Part shown: positions 19,201 through 28,595 of the stretch, one piece after another
How positions within the stretch are numbered: position 1 is the first letter of the stretch
Layout: each line of letters begins with the position of its first letter
Assembly (NCBI RefSeq): GCF_022568815.1
Contig: NZ_JAKZHX010000001.1
Span: 186,001 to 250,000, forward strand
Direction: 5' to 3'
Length of the DNA stretch: 64,000 nucleotides
Source of the DNA: Undibacterium paludis
Lineage (GTDB): Bacteria > Pseudomonadota > Gammaproteobacteria > Burkholderiales > Burkholderiaceae_D
Made by a program: the position numbers and the translations under genes
The notes under the pieces: generated by a model
Told to the model about the DNA's origin: nothing
Seen by the model: the letters and a program-made list of their open reading frames with translations, nothing else
Database searches by the model: none

Positions 19201-20451
19201 ATGCATGAAAAAATCATCACCTTTGCCAGCCCGATTTTTTTCATCCTGATCGCGCTTGAATATATAGTCGCGCGCAGGCGTCAGCACCATCTGTATCACC
19301 TCAACGACTCCCTCAACAGTCTGAGCCTGGGAGTGATGAGCCAGATTATCGGTGCGTTCTCCAAACTGTTTTCCGTCGGCGTCTATGCCTGGGTATTGAC
19401 ACATTTTTCTTTATTCTCATTACCTGCTGACAGTATCCTGGTCTGGGTGATAGCCTTGCTGATGTACGATTTTCTGTATTACTGGCTGCACAGAATGGGG
19501 CACAGAACCAATCTGTTATGGGCGGCCCATGTCGTACACCATCAGAGCGAGCAATATAATCTGACAACGGCGCTACGGCAAACCAGCACCGGTCCTTTGT
19601 TTGGCTGGATTTTTTATCTGCCCATGGCCATCATCGGTTTTCCGGTGCAGGTGTTTGTCGCCGTTGCCCTGATTGATTTGCTCTATCAGTTCTGGGTGCA
19701 TACCGAACAGATAGGCAAATTAGGCTGGTTTGACCGTGTCTTTGTATCACCGTCGAACCATCGTGTCCATCATGCTGTCAATGACCAGTACCTGGACAAG
19801 AATTTTGGCGGCATCCTGATCATCTGGGACAGGCTGTTCGGCAGTTTTGTCGAAGAGCAGGACGGCGAAACCATCGTGTATGGCACACGCAGGCCCTTGC
19901 GCAGCTGGAATCCTTTATGGGCGAACCTGGAAGTCTACGACAGCGTCTGGCATGATGCCTGGCATACCAGACGCTGGTACGACAAAGTGCAGATATGGTT
20001 GCGCCCGCCAGGCTGGCGTCCTGCTGATTTGCGCCTGGAATCCGAACACCAGCCGTTTGATCTGTACAGGCCCTTGTATGACCCACCTTTGAGCAAAGCC
20101 ATGACCGTCTATTGCCTGATGCAATTTGTGATGATACTGCAACCGGCTACGCATTTTCTGCTGGTATATAAATCGATCAGCGCCTTGAACGCGACTGCCT
20201 ATGTCAGTTGGCTGGTAACCGGTCTCTGGTGCCTGGGTGGCCTGATGCAGGGGCGCCGTATTTATTTATTGCCAGAAAGCCTGCGCCTGTTGTTCGTCCT
20301 GTTCATGGGCTGGTTCACGAACAGCTGGTTTTATGTTTATCCCTTATCAGTGACGGAACAGGCCCTGCTTACCGTCACTTGCCTGGTTTCCCTGGCCGTT
20401 GCCTGGCCCATTTTTTCACAACAAAAAACGCATGGATATTTTTCACATTAG
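19201..20451 (+). CDS. Sterol desaturase superfamily protein resembling alkylglycerol monooxygenase
   Basis: 416 residues of the fatty acid hydroxylase/sterol desaturase superfamily, with several membrane helices and a full di-iron histidine set: H97-x3-H101, H110-x2-H113-H114, H167 in the HTE motif and H187-x2-H190-H191. The stretches LLYQFWVHTE, NHRVHH and GGILIIWDRLFGSF closely resemble what I recall of animal alkylglycerol monooxygenase (AGMO/TMEM195), which cleaves ether lipids using tetrahydrobiopterin. The C-terminal third is a further membrane region, as in AGMO. Substrate and cofactor in bacteria are not shown by sequence. It is preceded by a good AGGA site and adjoins a lysoplasmalogenase. 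Confidence 0.8.
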   Translation: MHEKIITFASPIFFILIALEYIVARRRQHHLYHLNDSLNSLSLGVMSQIIGAFSKLFSVGVYAWVLTHFSLFSLPADSILVWVIALLMYDFLYYWLHRMGHRTNLLWAAHVVHHQSEQYNLTTALRQTSTGPLFGWIFYLPMAIIGFPVQVFVAVALIDLLYQFWVHTEQIGKLGWFDRVFVSPSNHRVHHAVNDQYLDKNFGGILIIWDRLFGSFVEEQDGETIVYGTRRPLRSWNPLWANLEVYDSVWHDAWHTRRWYDKVQIWLRPPGWRPADLRLESEHQPFDLYRPLYDPPLSKAMTVYCLMQFVMILQPATHFLLVYKSISALNATAYVSWLVTGLWCLGGLMQGRRIYLLPESLRLLFVLFMGWFTNSWFYVYPLSVTEQALLTVTCLVSLAVAWPIFSQQKTHGYFSH

Positions 20452-21526
20452 CGATACGCAAGCGGTATTGAATCCGGCCGGACATGAGCAACTTTTGCAG
20501 GCAGGTGGATTTCTTTGGCTGGATGCAACACATGAAGAAGTCGCTGCAGATACCGATGCATGGCGCAATCGTGTCGAAGCCATCACCGGTACGCAGATTT
20601 ATGAGTTGCACATCAAGGATGCCTGCAATCTCAGCCACCCTTCGTATTTTGACGCCACCCAGGACTACGAAATGGTGGTATTTCGCAAACTGACACTGAG
20701 CGAAGCAAATGGCGATATCAAGAATGGCGGCAAGCGCAAGATACCGGCAGCACTGAACAAATTGGCGACTACACCCGTCACTTTTTTGCTCATGGAGAAT
20801 GTACTGATTACCGTGCGCCCTACCGTCAGTCGTACCGTCGAACAAGCGCGTCAGCGTCTGCTCGACTACAAATGCAAAGCCGATAACAGCACTCACGGTA
20901 GTCGGCTGCCAGCATCGCCGGAAGAGCTGATGCTGCGCCTGTTGAATGCCATGGTCGATCAATACCTTGAATTACGTCAGCCACTGACACAGCAGCTTGA
21001 CCGCTGGCAGCATGCCCTGCTTGATCCGCGCCGCCCATTCAATAACTGGCTCGCCCTGCTTGATTCACGCGTGGAATTGCGCAAGCTTGACAATCTCTGC
21101 GAAGAGCAGCGCGACGCCATGCAAGAATTGCGCGATCATATAGTTGACACACACGATGGCAGCAGCCGCGCCAAGGACTTGCTACTGGTGCGCACCAATG
21201 ATGTGATGGAACACATTAATCGTGTTCTGAATCACGCCCGCCGCCTGGAAGCCTCACTGGAATCTGCAGTACAGATACACTTTGCCGCCATGGCGCACAG
21301 GACCAGTGAAATCATGCGTACGCTGACAGTGATTACCGCCCTGTTCATGCCACTGACGCTAATCACCGGCATCTTTGGCATGAACTTTGAAGTCATGCCT
21401 TTATTGAAGCACGCGTCTGGTTTCTGGTACACCATGGCAGCGATGGGTGTGATCGTGATCCTCTTGCTGATCTACTTCCGCAGCCAGCGTTATTTGCAAG
21501 ACCAGGCCAGCCGTCGCCTGGAATAA
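20432..21526 (+). CDS. CorA-family divalent cation transporter
   Basis: Inner-membrane magnesium/cobalt/nickel transporter of the CorA (2-TM-GxN) family, working as a pentamer. I place the start at ATG 20432 (MDIFHISDTQ), overlapping the end of the previous gene by 20 bases; an upstream in-frame start is less likely. The 364 residues comprise a large cytoplasmic alpha/beta domain, a long stalk helix and two C-terminal membrane helices. The first of these ends in the signature G-M-N (ITGIFGMNFEVMP). It belongs to the diverged branch near ZntB-like transporters, so the ion is uncertain. Confidence 0.9.
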   Translation: MDIFHISDTQAVLNPAGHEQLLQAGGFLWLDATHEEVAADTDAWRNRVEAITGTQIYELHIKDACNLSHPSYFDATQDYEMVVFRKLTLSEANGDIKNGGKRKIPAALNKLATTPVTFLLMENVLITVRPTVSRTVEQARQRLLDYKCKADNSTHGSRLPASPEELMLRLLNAMVDQYLELRQPLTQQLDRWQHALLDPRRPFNNWLALLDSRVELRKLDNLCEEQRDAMQELRDHIVDTHDGSSRAKDLLLVRTNDVMEHINRVLNHARRLEASLESAVQIHFAAMAHRTSEIMRTLTVITALFMPLTLITGIFGMNFEVMPLLKHASGFWYTMAAMGVIVILLLIYFRSQRYLQDQASRRLE

Positions 21527-21576
21527 TCCATGCCAAACACTCGCGATCACATCATCATTATTTGAATATATAACAG

Positions 21577-23013
21577 ATGCAAGAACATACTTTTCTCTGG
21601 CACGACTACGAAACCTTTGGCGCAGTCGCCCGCCGTGACCGGCCTGCTCAATTTGCCGCCATACGCACGGATGCAGAGCTCAATGAAATTGGCGAACCCA
21701 TCATGCTGTACTGCCAGCCGGCCAACGATTTTTTACCTGACCCGCAGTCTTGCCTGATCACCCATATCACACCGCAAACCTGCCTGGAGCGCGGCATACC
21801 GGAACACGCCTTTGCCGCAAGAATAGAACAGGAGTTGGGCAGGACTGGCACGATAGGCGTGGGCTACAATACCATACGCTTTGATGATGAAATCACCCGC
21901 TTCATGTTCTGGCGCAATCTGATCGATCCCTATGCGCGTGAATGGCAAAACAGTTGCGGACGCTGGGACATCATGGACATGGTGCGCACCACCTACGCAT
22001 TGCGCCCGGAAGGCATCAACTGGCCAGTCAATGAAGAAGGCAAGCCCAGCTTCCGTCTGGAACATTTGACCGCAGCTAATGGCATCATGCATGAAGCAGC
22101 CCATGACGCCTTGTCCGACGTACGCGCTACCATCGCCCTGGCACGCCTGATACGTGAGCGTCAGCCCAAGCTGTTTGACTTTTGCTTTGCCCTGCACAAA
22201 AAAGACAAGGCTGCAGCCGAGATAGGCATGCCCTTGCTGAACAAACCCTTCCTGCATGTGTCCGGCATGTTTCCGGTTGAGCGCGGCTGCCTGGCAGTGA
22301 TGTGGCCGCTGGCCATGCATCCCAAGAACAAAAATGAAGTGATTGCCTGGGACCTGGCCCATGATCCTACCGAACTGACCGGTCTGGATGCAGAAACAAT
22401 ACAGTTGCGCCTGTTCAGCAAGAGCGATGCCCTTCCAGAGGGCGTGCAACGCCTGCCCGTAAAGAGCATACATATCAACAAATCCCCCATCGTCATCGGT
22501 AACCTGAAAACCTTGTCAGCCCCCATGGCAACGCGCTGGAAAATGGATATGGAGCAGGTACAGCAGCACATGGAGAAAGCCGCCGCTTTGGCGCCAGCCA
22601 CAGCCGCCATCTGGGAACAAGTCTATGCCCGTCCCGAGGCAGCAGCAGCCGATGTTGATGAAGATTTGTATGGCGGCTTTGTCGGTAGTGGCGATCGTCG
22701 CCTGCTCAATGATCTGCGACGCATGAAGCCTGCACAACTGGCGCAGGCCAGCACCGACTTTCAGGACAGCCGTTTGAGTGAAATCCTGTTCCGCTACCGT
22801 GCCCGCAATTTCCATGAAACGCTGAGCCCCGATGAGCAGGAGACCTGGGAAGAGCACAGAGCTGCGCGCCTGCTTGACGGCGCCGGCAATGCCCGTACTG
22901 TTGACGACTACTTCAACCAGATCGATGCCTTATCAGAAACGGCAAGCGAAGAAGACGAAGAAATTCTCGGCGCACTGTATGACTACGCCGAAATGATTGT
23001 CCCGTCACGCTAA
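21577..23013 (+). CDS. sbcB: Exodeoxyribonuclease I
   Basis: 3'-5' single-strand DNA exonuclease used in recombination and mismatch repair. The 478 residues show the DEDDh nuclease signature: D and E in WHDYETFG near residue 11, the GYNTIRFDDE motif near 95, and H-D-A-L-S-D-V near 175 for the last two acidic/histidine ligands. SH3-like and helical accessory domains follow, at the length expected for SbcB. It is followed by a bidirectional terminator shared with the convergent peroxiredoxin gene. Confidence 0.96.
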   Translation: MQEHTFLWHDYETFGAVARRDRPAQFAAIRTDAELNEIGEPIMLYCQPANDFLPDPQSCLITHITPQTCLERGIPEHAFAARIEQELGRTGTIGVGYNTIRFDDEITRFMFWRNLIDPYAREWQNSCGRWDIMDMVRTTYALRPEGINWPVNEEGKPSFRLEHLTAANGIMHEAAHDALSDVRATIALARLIRERQPKLFDFCFALHKKDKAAAEIGMPLLNKPFLHVSGMFPVERGCLAVMWPLAMHPKNKNEVIAWDLAHDPTELTGLDAETIQLRLFSKSDALPEGVQRLPVKSIHINKSPIVIGNLKTLSAPMATRWKMDMEQVQQHMEKAAALAPATAAIWEQVYARPEAAAADVDEDLYGGFVGSGDRRLLNDLRRMKPAQLAQASTDFQDSRLSEILFRYRARNFHETLSPDEQETWEEHRAARLLDGAGNARTVDDYFNQIDALSETASEEDEEILGALYDYAEMIVPSR

Positions 23014-23027
23014 GGTTCCACCAAAGA

Positions 23028-23053
23028 CAAAGCCCTGCACAGGCAGGGCTTTG
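23028..23053. terminator. Bidirectional terminator between sbcB and the peroxiredoxin gene
   Basis: Perfect 11-bp stem CAAAGCCCTGC/GCAGGGCTTTG with an ACAG loop, placed 15 bases after sbcB and 28 bases after the convergent peroxiredoxin stop. Short A/T tracts in the arms serve both directions. Confidence 0.85.
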
Positions 23054-23080
23054 TTCTTCATGCTGCTCAACGCAAGCAGC

Positions 23081-23719
23081 TTATTTGTTAGGCTGCGGAG
23101 TAACACGCAGATAAGGGCGTGCTGCAGTATAGCCTTTGGGATATTTTTGTTTGATAACGTCTTCATCCTTGATAGACAGCGGGATGATCACGTCATCGCC
23201 GTCACGCCAGTTACCGGGTGTTGCCACGGTATAGCCATCGGTCAATTGCAGGGCGTCAATAACACGCAAGACTTCGTCAAAGTTACGGCCGGTGGTCAAT
23301 GGATAGGTGATGATCAGGCGTACTTTTTTGTTCGGATCAATGATGAACAGGGAACGCACCGTCACAGTCTCGGACTGGTTGGGGTGGATCATGTCATACA
23401 GGGCTGCAACTTTCTTGTCGGCATCAGCAACGATAGGGAAACCGACCACGGTTTTTTGCGTGTCTTCAATATCCTTGATCCATTGCAGGTGTGATTCTGC
23501 ACCATCAACAGACAGTGCAATCGCCTTGACGTTACGTTTGTCGAATTCAGGTTTGAGCTTTGCAGTCAGGCCCAACTCTGTCGTGCACACTGGTGTGAAA
23601 TCAGCTGGGTGAGAAAACAGGACTACCCATGAATTGCCAGCCCATTCATGAAATTTCAATGTCCCGATGGACGAATCCTGTTCGAAATCAGGAGCAATAT
23701 CGCCTAAACGCAATGTCAT
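23081..23719 (-). CDS. 1-Cys peroxiredoxin (Prx6 type)
   Basis: Reduces hydrogen peroxide and organic hydroperoxides. With ATG at 23719 (MTLRLGDIAPDFEQ) the protein has 212 residues, the usual Prx6 length. An upstream TTG reading adds only four residues and ignores the ribosome binding site GGAGA. The peroxidatic cysteine is in the motif PADFTPVCTTE, and no resolving cysteine of the 2-Cys type is seen. The C-terminal extension (AARPYLRVTPQPNK) is typical of the Prx6 group. A good sigma-70 promoter precedes it. Confidence 0.94.
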   Translation of the reverse strand: MTLRLGDIAPDFEQDSSIGTLKFHEWAGNSWVVLFSHPADFTPVCTTELGLTAKLKPEFDKRNVKAIALSVDGAESHLQWIKDIEDTQKTVVGFPIVADADKKVAALYDMIHPNQSETVTVRSLFIIDPNKKVRLIITYPLTTGRNFDEVLRVIDALQLTDGYTVATPGNWRDGDDVIIPLSIKDEDVIKQKYPKGYTAARPYLRVTPQPNK

Positions 23720-23748
23720 ATTTTTCTCCAAAAAGAAATAAGTATTTG

Positions 23749-23777
23749 ACTATAGCCTCAGTACAGCCCGGACTCAA
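23749..23777 (-). promoter_or_regulatory. Sigma-70 promoter of the peroxiredoxin gene
   Basis: On the minus strand: TTGAGT, 17 bases, TATAGT (4/6 and 5/6 matches), about 30 bases before the ATG at 23719. Spacing is ideal. No OxyR-type palindrome was recognised near it. Confidence 0.65.
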
Positions 23778-23829
23778 GGACAGTTTTGTTGCTAGCTTAT
23801 AAAACCGGTGAATATAAACTAGCCGGGTT

Positions 23830-25635
23830 TTATTTGGTCTCTGCCCTCAATATTGATGCCAGGAACTTATCAGCATTCTGGTAACCAATAACACGCTGGC
23901 CGGCAATCTCTTTGCCCTGCGCATCAAAGAAAATGATTCCCGGCGGGCCAAACAGGCCAAAGCGTTTCAGCAGGGCTTTGTCATCGGCGTTATTAGCCGT
24001 CACATCGACTTGCAACAAGAGCATATTGTCGAGTTTGGCTTTAACCTTGCTTTCAGGGAAGGTCAGTTTTTCCATCTCTTTGCAAGAGACACACCAGTCA
24101 GCGTAGAAGTCGAGCATGGCGGTCTTGCCCTTGGACTGCGCCAGCGCAGCATCGAGCTCGGCAATGCTACGTACACGGGTGAATTTCACATGCTCTGCCG
24201 GTGCACCGTAGAGATGTGCAAGCGGGGAAAACACGTCACGCCCACCGGTACTGACACCGACCAGTTGCACAGCCCCGAGCAGCAAGAAGATGATTGAGAC
24301 GACTTTGGAAAACATGCCGCTGCGCTGGAAAACCAATTGATATACCGCATAAGCGCCCAACAGGATACCCCAACCCAGCATCTGTACCCAGACCGGAATA
24401 ACCGGGCTGACCATCCACAAAGCCATGGCCAGCATCAGAACACCGAAGAAACGTTTGATGCTTTCCATCCAGACACCGGCGCGCGGCAACAGGCTGCCAG
24501 CCGAGATACCGACCAGCAACAAGGGCACACTCATGCCCATGGCCATGGCAAACAGGGCCGAGCCACCAACGACCACATCGCGGGTCTGACTGATATATAC
24601 CAGGGCGCCGGCCAGAGGCGCTGCCACACAAGGCCCGACGATCAGGGCAGAAATGGCTCCCATGAAAAAGACACCTATCAACTTGCCATTACGCTGCCCT
24701 TCCGAAGCAACCGTCAATTTGGTTTGCAGTGCTGCGGGCACCTGCAACTGGTAGACATTAAACATCGATAGCGACAAGATGACCATCAACAAGGCAAAAG
24801 CGCCAAGTACCCAGGGGTTTTGCAGGGTGGCAGACAAGCCCTCACCAACCAGGCCCGCGGCCACACCCAAAGCGGTATACACCAGGGCCATACCCAGTGC
24901 ATAACATAAGGAAAGGAAGAAACCACGGCTACGCTTGATACCTGTGCCTTCACCAACGATGATGAAAGACAGAATCGGCACCATCGGCAAAACGCAGGGC
25001 GTAAAAGACAGGCCCAGACCCAGCAGCAAAAACAAAGGCAGGATCAGGACCAGCCGTCCACTCTTGAGTGCTGCACTGATACTGCTGGTTTCGTCATCCT
25101 TGGCAACATCTGCGGCTTTGCCGGTACTGGTTTCTGTCGGCGCAGCAACAGGTGAAGCACCGGCGGCGGCAGAGACATCTGCCACCTGCAATTTGACCGG
25201 TGTTTCCATGGGGGGATAACACAGGCCCTGATCTGCACAGCCCTGACGTCCTATCTTCAACGTAAAGTCGCCGGCGGCCTGCACAGGAATGCGGACTACA
25301 AGTGTATGCCGGTAAGTTTCCACTTCTTTCTGGAAAGTCTCATCGAACTTGACCTTGCCTTTAGGCATATCTATCGTCCCAAGCTTGGCATCGTCGGAAC
25401 TGAATTTAAGGCGTTCACGGTAAAGGTAATAACCTTCTGCGATGGTGAAAGTCACTTCAGCCACGCCGGGCTCTGCCATTTTTGCACTGACTTTGAAAGC
25501 CTCTTCAGGATCAAGAAAGTCGTCTGCCATGGCAAAGGGCATCATCAACAGGGCAAAGACCAGGACAAACAGGTGCATTATCCGCTTGGACGACAACGGA
25601 GCAGGCGACAGGATGGATGAAGTTGAGATGTTCAT
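23830..25635 (-). CDS. dsbD: Thiol:disulfide interchange protein DsbD
   Basis: Transfers reducing power from cytoplasmic thioredoxin to periplasmic partners such as DsbC and the cytochrome c maturation pathway. The 601 residues comprise a signal peptide, the periplasmic alpha domain with GCADQGLCYPP, a central domain of eight membrane helices with the redox cysteines in LSFTPCVLPMVP and VGPCVAAPLAG, and a C-terminal thioredoxin-like domain with W-C-V-S-C. The ATG overlaps the cutA stop by 4 bases. A later Met (residue 20) would give a shorter signal peptide and cannot be ruled out. Confidence 0.96.
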   Translation of the reverse strand: MNISTSSILSPAPLSSKRIMHLFVLVFALLMMPFAMADDFLDPEEAFKVSAKMAEPGVAEVTFTIAEGYYLYRERLKFSSDDAKLGTIDMPKGKVKFDETFQKEVETYRHTLVVRIPVQAAGDFTLKIGRQGCADQGLCYPPMETPVKLQVADVSAAAGASPVAAPTETSTGKAADVAKDDETSSISAALKSGRLVLILPLFLLLGLGLSFTPCVLPMVPILSFIIVGEGTGIKRSRGFFLSLCYALGMALVYTALGVAAGLVGEGLSATLQNPWVLGAFALLMVILSLSMFNVYQLQVPAALQTKLTVASEGQRNGKLIGVFFMGAISALIVGPCVAAPLAGALVYISQTRDVVVGGSALFAMAMGMSVPLLLVGISAGSLLPRAGVWMESIKRFFGVLMLAMALWMVSPVIPVWVQMLGWGILLGAYAVYQLVFQRSGMFSKVVSIIFLLLGAVQLVGVSTGGRDVFSPLAHLYGAPAEHVKFTRVRSIAELDAALAQSKGKTAMLDFYADWCVSCKEMEKLTFPESKVKAKLDNMLLLQVDVTANNADDKALLKRFGLFGPPGIIFFDAQGKEIAGQRVIGYQNADKFLASILRAETK

Positions 25636-25961
25636 GGCGTTTCAGTTTCTTTTCTGACCCAGTCAAGATAAGCCGGCAAACCGGTCACTACAGGGATGGC
25701 GATTATTTCAGGCAGTTCATAAGGATGCTGGCTGCGTATCATGGCTTCCAGCCTGGTGTAGCATGCTTGCGTCGTCTTGATCATCAATTGCACTTCGTTT
25801 TCTGTCTGCAGTTGCCCATCCCAGTTGTATACAGACAATATATCAGCAGAAATGTTCACACAGCCAGCCAATTTTGCGGCGATGATTTGGGCCGCCAATT
25901 GCTTCGCCAGTCCACGATCTGGCACATTGCTGAAAACCAGTAGCAGGCTGTCATCATTCAT
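25632..25961 (-). CDS. cutA: Divalent-cation tolerance protein CutA
   Basis: Small trimeric cytoplasmic protein of 109 residues with the ferredoxin-like fold. Conserved features are the AAKLAGCVNI segment with the metal-associated cysteine, QTENEVQLMIKTT, and the C-terminal HPYELPEIIAIPVVTGLPAYLDWV. It is linked genetically to copper tolerance, though its true role is unsettled. Coupled to dsbD by a 4-base ATGA overlap, an arrangement common in proteobacteria. Confidence 0.95.
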   Translation of the reverse strand: MNDDSLLLVFSNVPDRGLAKQLAAQIIAAKLAGCVNISADILSVYNWDGQLQTENEVQLMIKTTQACYTRLEAMIRSQHPYELPEIIAIPVVTGLPAYLDWVRKETETP

Positions 25962-26132
25962 GGACGTACTCCAGTTCGGTATTGCAGCTCACTGTCATGG
26001 ATATCAATTAAAAGCACAGGCTTATTGTTTGGTCGCGATTATGCACAATAACATTACACCTGGGAAAAGAAATATGTGCATGAACCAGGAAAGAGTATCA
26101 CAACGAAAATATCAATCCGGGAACATAAAAGC

Positions 26133-26167
26133 AAAAAGCCGTTCAGTCTACACTGAACGGCTTTTTT
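26133..26167. terminator. Strong terminator at the end of the ribosomal protein array
   Basis: Perfect stem AAGCCGTTCAG/CTGAACGGCTT with a six-base loop, flanked by an A-run and a T-run so that it can work in both directions. It lies 29 bases past the rplQ stop and closes the alpha operon. Confidence 0.92.
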
Positions 26168-26195
26168 AAGATTTGAACATCAGGTTCGAATCAAA

Positions 26196-26591
26196 TTACT
26201 CTGCAGTTGGAGCATCAGCTACATCTACACCTTCTGGACGGTCCAGCAGTTCAACGTATGCCATAGGAGCATTGTCGCCAACGCGGAAACCCATTTTCAG
26301 GATGCGCAGGTAGCCGCCGTTACGATTTGCGTAACGTGGACCCAGTTCAGCAAACAGCTTGACGACCATTTCGCGGTCGCGCAAACGGTTGAAAGCCAGA
26401 CGCTTGTTCGCCAGTGTGTCTGTTTTACCCAAAGTCAGGATCGGCTCGATAACGCGGCGCAGTTCCTTGGCTTTTGGCAAAGTTGTTTTGATGGCTTCGT
26501 GGCGCAGCAGGGATACTGTCATGTTGCGCAGCATTGCCAAACGGTGGGAAGAAGTACGATTCAGCTTACGTAAGCCGTGACGGTGACGCAT
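26196..26591 (-). CDS. rplQ: 50S ribosomal protein L17
   Basis: Large-subunit protein near the peptide exit tunnel. The 131 residues begin [17 protein letters not shown], the invariant L17 N-terminus, and contain the LTLGK and [17 protein letters not shown] segments. Last gene of the array, 122 bases after rpoA, with the strong terminator just downstream. The final residues (after DRPEG) form a short acidic tail typical of betaproteobacteria. Confidence 0.98.
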   Translation of the reverse strand: MRHRHGLRKLNRTSSHRLAMLRNMTVSLLRHEAIKTTLPKAKELRRVIEPILTLGKTDTLANKRLAFNRLRDREMVVKLFAELGPRYANRNGGYLRILKMGFRVGDNAPMAYVELLDRPEGVDVADAPTAE

Positions 26592-26713
26592 GGTATTTCC
26601 TTTCAGATTTAAATGCCAGCTCTTCTATCGACAAAAACTTGTCGCGGGCCGGTAATTATTTTTACTACGGTTAAAAAACGGGCAGGCTGTCTCAGCCCAC
26701 CCGTCAGACAAAA

Positions 26714-27691
26714 TTATTTTTCCAGGCCAGCTGGTGGCCAGTTTTCCAGCTTCATGCCCAAAGACAGACCACGGGAAGCCAGGACTTCCTTGATTTCGTT
26801 CAAGGACTTGCGACCCAGGTTTGGTGTCTTCAACAGTTCATTTTCGCTACGCTGGATCAAATCACCAATGTAGTAAATGTTTTCTGCTTTCAGGCAGTTG
26901 GCTGAACGTACTGTCAGTTCCAGATCATCAACCGGACGCAACAAGACAGGATCAACTGCAGGTGCGCGGGATGGCGCTTCAGCAGCGGCTTCAGTACCTT
27001 CCAGAGCAGCGAAGACATTCAATTGATCAACCAGCACGCGGGCGGATTGACGGATTGCTTCTTCAGGGGAGATAACGCCATTGGTCTCAATATTGATAAC
27101 CAGTTTATCCAGATCAGTACGTTGTTCAACGCGGGCAGATTCCACAGCGTAAGAAACGCGGCGTACTGGAGAGAAAGACGCATCCAAAATCATACGACCG
27201 ATGGTTTTGTTCGCATCTTCAGACAGACGACGAACGTTACCTGGCACATAGCCACGGCCTTTTTCTACCTTGATCTGCATGTCCAGCTTGCCGCCGGCTG
27301 TCAGATTGGCAATAACGTGATCCGGGTTGATCAGTTCTACGTCATGCGGCAGATCGATGTCGGAAGCCAGTACAGCGCCTTCGCCATCTTTTTTCAATGT
27401 CAGTGTGACTTCATCACGGTTATGCAACTTGAAGACAACGCCTTTCAAGTTCAACAGGATGTCGACGACGTCTTCTTGCACGCCATCGAGAGAAGAATAT
27501 TCATGAACAACACCAGCGATCACCACTTCAGTCGGTGCATAACCAACCATAGTGGACAACAATACGCGACGCAATGCGTTGCCCAGTGTGTGGCCATAGC
27601 CACGTTCAAACGGTTCCATCACGACTTTAGCGTGACCGGCACCCAACATTTCCACATCGATAATACGTGGTTTTAACAGATTGTTTTGCAT
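26714..27691 (-). CDS. rpoA: RNA polymerase alpha subunit
   Basis: Scaffold of RNA polymerase. The start is at ATG 27691 ([16 protein letters not shown]), giving 325 residues, with AGGA eight bases upstream; a 5-residue longer reading is unlikely. The N-terminal dimerisation domain has the [17 protein letters not shown]-like motif near residue 35. After the linker, the alpha-CTD with helix-hairpin-helix [15 protein letters not shown] binds UP elements and activators. A strong terminator-like hairpin lies between rpsD and this gene. Confidence 0.98.
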   Translation of the reverse strand: MQNNLLKPRIIDVEMLGAGHAKVVMEPFERGYGHTLGNALRRVLLSTMVGYAPTEVVIAGVVHEYSSLDGVQEDVVDILLNLKGVVFKLHNRDEVTLTLKKDGEGAVLASDIDLPHDVELINPDHVIANLTAGGKLDMQIKVEKGRGYVPGNVRRLSEDANKTIGRMILDASFSPVRRVSYAVESARVEQRTDLDKLVINIETNGVISPEEAIRQSARVLVDQLNVFAALEGTEAAAEAPSRAPAVDPVLLRPVDDLELTVRSANCLKAENIYYIGDLIQRSENELLKTPNLGRKSLNEIKEVLASRGLSLGMKLENWPPAGLEK

Positions 27692-27744
27692 GAATGTCCT
27701 TTTCAATACCCTCGGCTCGTTACACCGATAAGGCTGATGGCATT

Positions 27745-27780
27745 AAAGAAAAAAGCCTGCCTGTCGCTAAACAGGCAGGC
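27745..27780 (-). terminator. Terminator-like hairpin between rpsD and rpoA
   Basis: On the minus strand a perfect 10-bp stem GCCTGCCTGT/ACAGGCAGGC with a six-base loop is followed by TTTTTTCTTT. It starts 16 bases after the rpsD stop and ends about 55 bases before the rpoA start, so it probably attenuates transcription within the alpha operon. Confidence 0.85.
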
Positions 27781-27795
27781 GGTGAAACTTGAATA

Positions 27796-28419
27796 TTAAC
27801 GAGAATACAATTCAACGATCAGGGATTCGTTGACGTCGTGAGCGATATCGCTACGATCTGGCATGGACTTGAAAGTACCTTCCAGTTTCTTCGCATCGAC
27901 GGATACCCATGAAGGCATGCCGGATTGTTCTGCCAGGGACAGGGCTTCAGCGATACGAACTTGTTTTTTCGCTTTTTCGCGAACGGCAACGACGTCACCG
28001 GCTTTAACCTGGTAAGAAGCGATGTTAACAACGATACCGTTGACTGTGAATGCTTTGTGGCTCACCAGCTGACGTGCTTCAGCGCGTGTGGAACCGAAGC
28101 CCATACGGTAAGCAACGTTGTCCAGACGGGATTCCAGCAATTTCAACAGTGTTTCGCCTGTGTTGCCTTTTTGACGGTCAGCTTCAGCGAAGTAGCGGCG
28201 GAACTGACGTTCCAATACGCCGTACATACGTTTAACTTTTTGCTTTTCGCGCAATTGGTTACCGAAGTCAGAGGTACGAGCACCAGAAGTGCGACCATGT
28301 TGACCTGGTTTAGCGTCGAGTTTGCATTTGGAGTCCAGGGAGCGGCGTGCGCTCTTCAAGAACAGGTCCGTGCCTTCGCGACGGGAAAGTTTTGCTTTTG
28401 GTCCGATATAACGTGCCAC
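27796..28419 (-). CDS. rpsD: 30S ribosomal protein S4 (GTG start)
   Basis: Primary 16S rRNA binder of the small subunit and, in E. coli, the translational repressor of the alpha operon. Homology fixes the start at GTG 28419, which gives (M)[15 protein letters not shown] and 207 residues, the normal length. AGGA lies eight bases upstream, and the upstream in-frame codons are leader. The S4 RNA-binding domain is visible from about residue 97 ([21 protein letters not shown]). Unusually far (239 bases) from rpsK, with hairpins in between. Confidence 0.97.
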   Translation of the reverse strand: MARYIGPKAKLSRREGTDLFLKSARRSLDSKCKLDAKPGQHGRTSGARTSDFGNQLREKQKVKRMYGVLERQFRRYFAEADRQKGNTGETLLKLLESRLDNVAYRMGFGSTRAEARQLVSHKAFTVNGIVVNIASYQVKAGDVVAVREKAKKQVRIAEALSLAEQSGMPSWVSVDAKKLEGTFKSMPDRSDIAHDVNESLIVELYSR

Positions 28420-28542
28420 GATGTTTTCCTTGTAAATGACGTAATGCTTTTGCACTACGCTAGTCTGACCTGCCTGCAATCAGACGGTGGTCTTAAAATA
28501 AAGGCATTACCTTTATCAATTCTAAAATTTCCACAACACAAA

Positions 28543-28595
28543 ACCCGCCAACAAAATGGCGGGTCTGCATTCTAACGGTAAAACCGCAAGAATGC
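28543..28595 (-). promoter_or_regulatory. Tandem hairpins between rpsK and rpsD (terminator/attenuator candidate)
   Basis: On the minus strand a hairpin at 28567-28595 (outer arms GCATTCT/AGAATGC, inner arms CGGT/ACCG) is followed directly by a GC-rich stem at 28543-28564 (ACCCGCCA/TGGCGGGT) and a TTTTGTG tract. The second is terminator-like; the pair could be an attenuator controlling rpsD-rpoA-rplQ. Confidence 0.7.
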
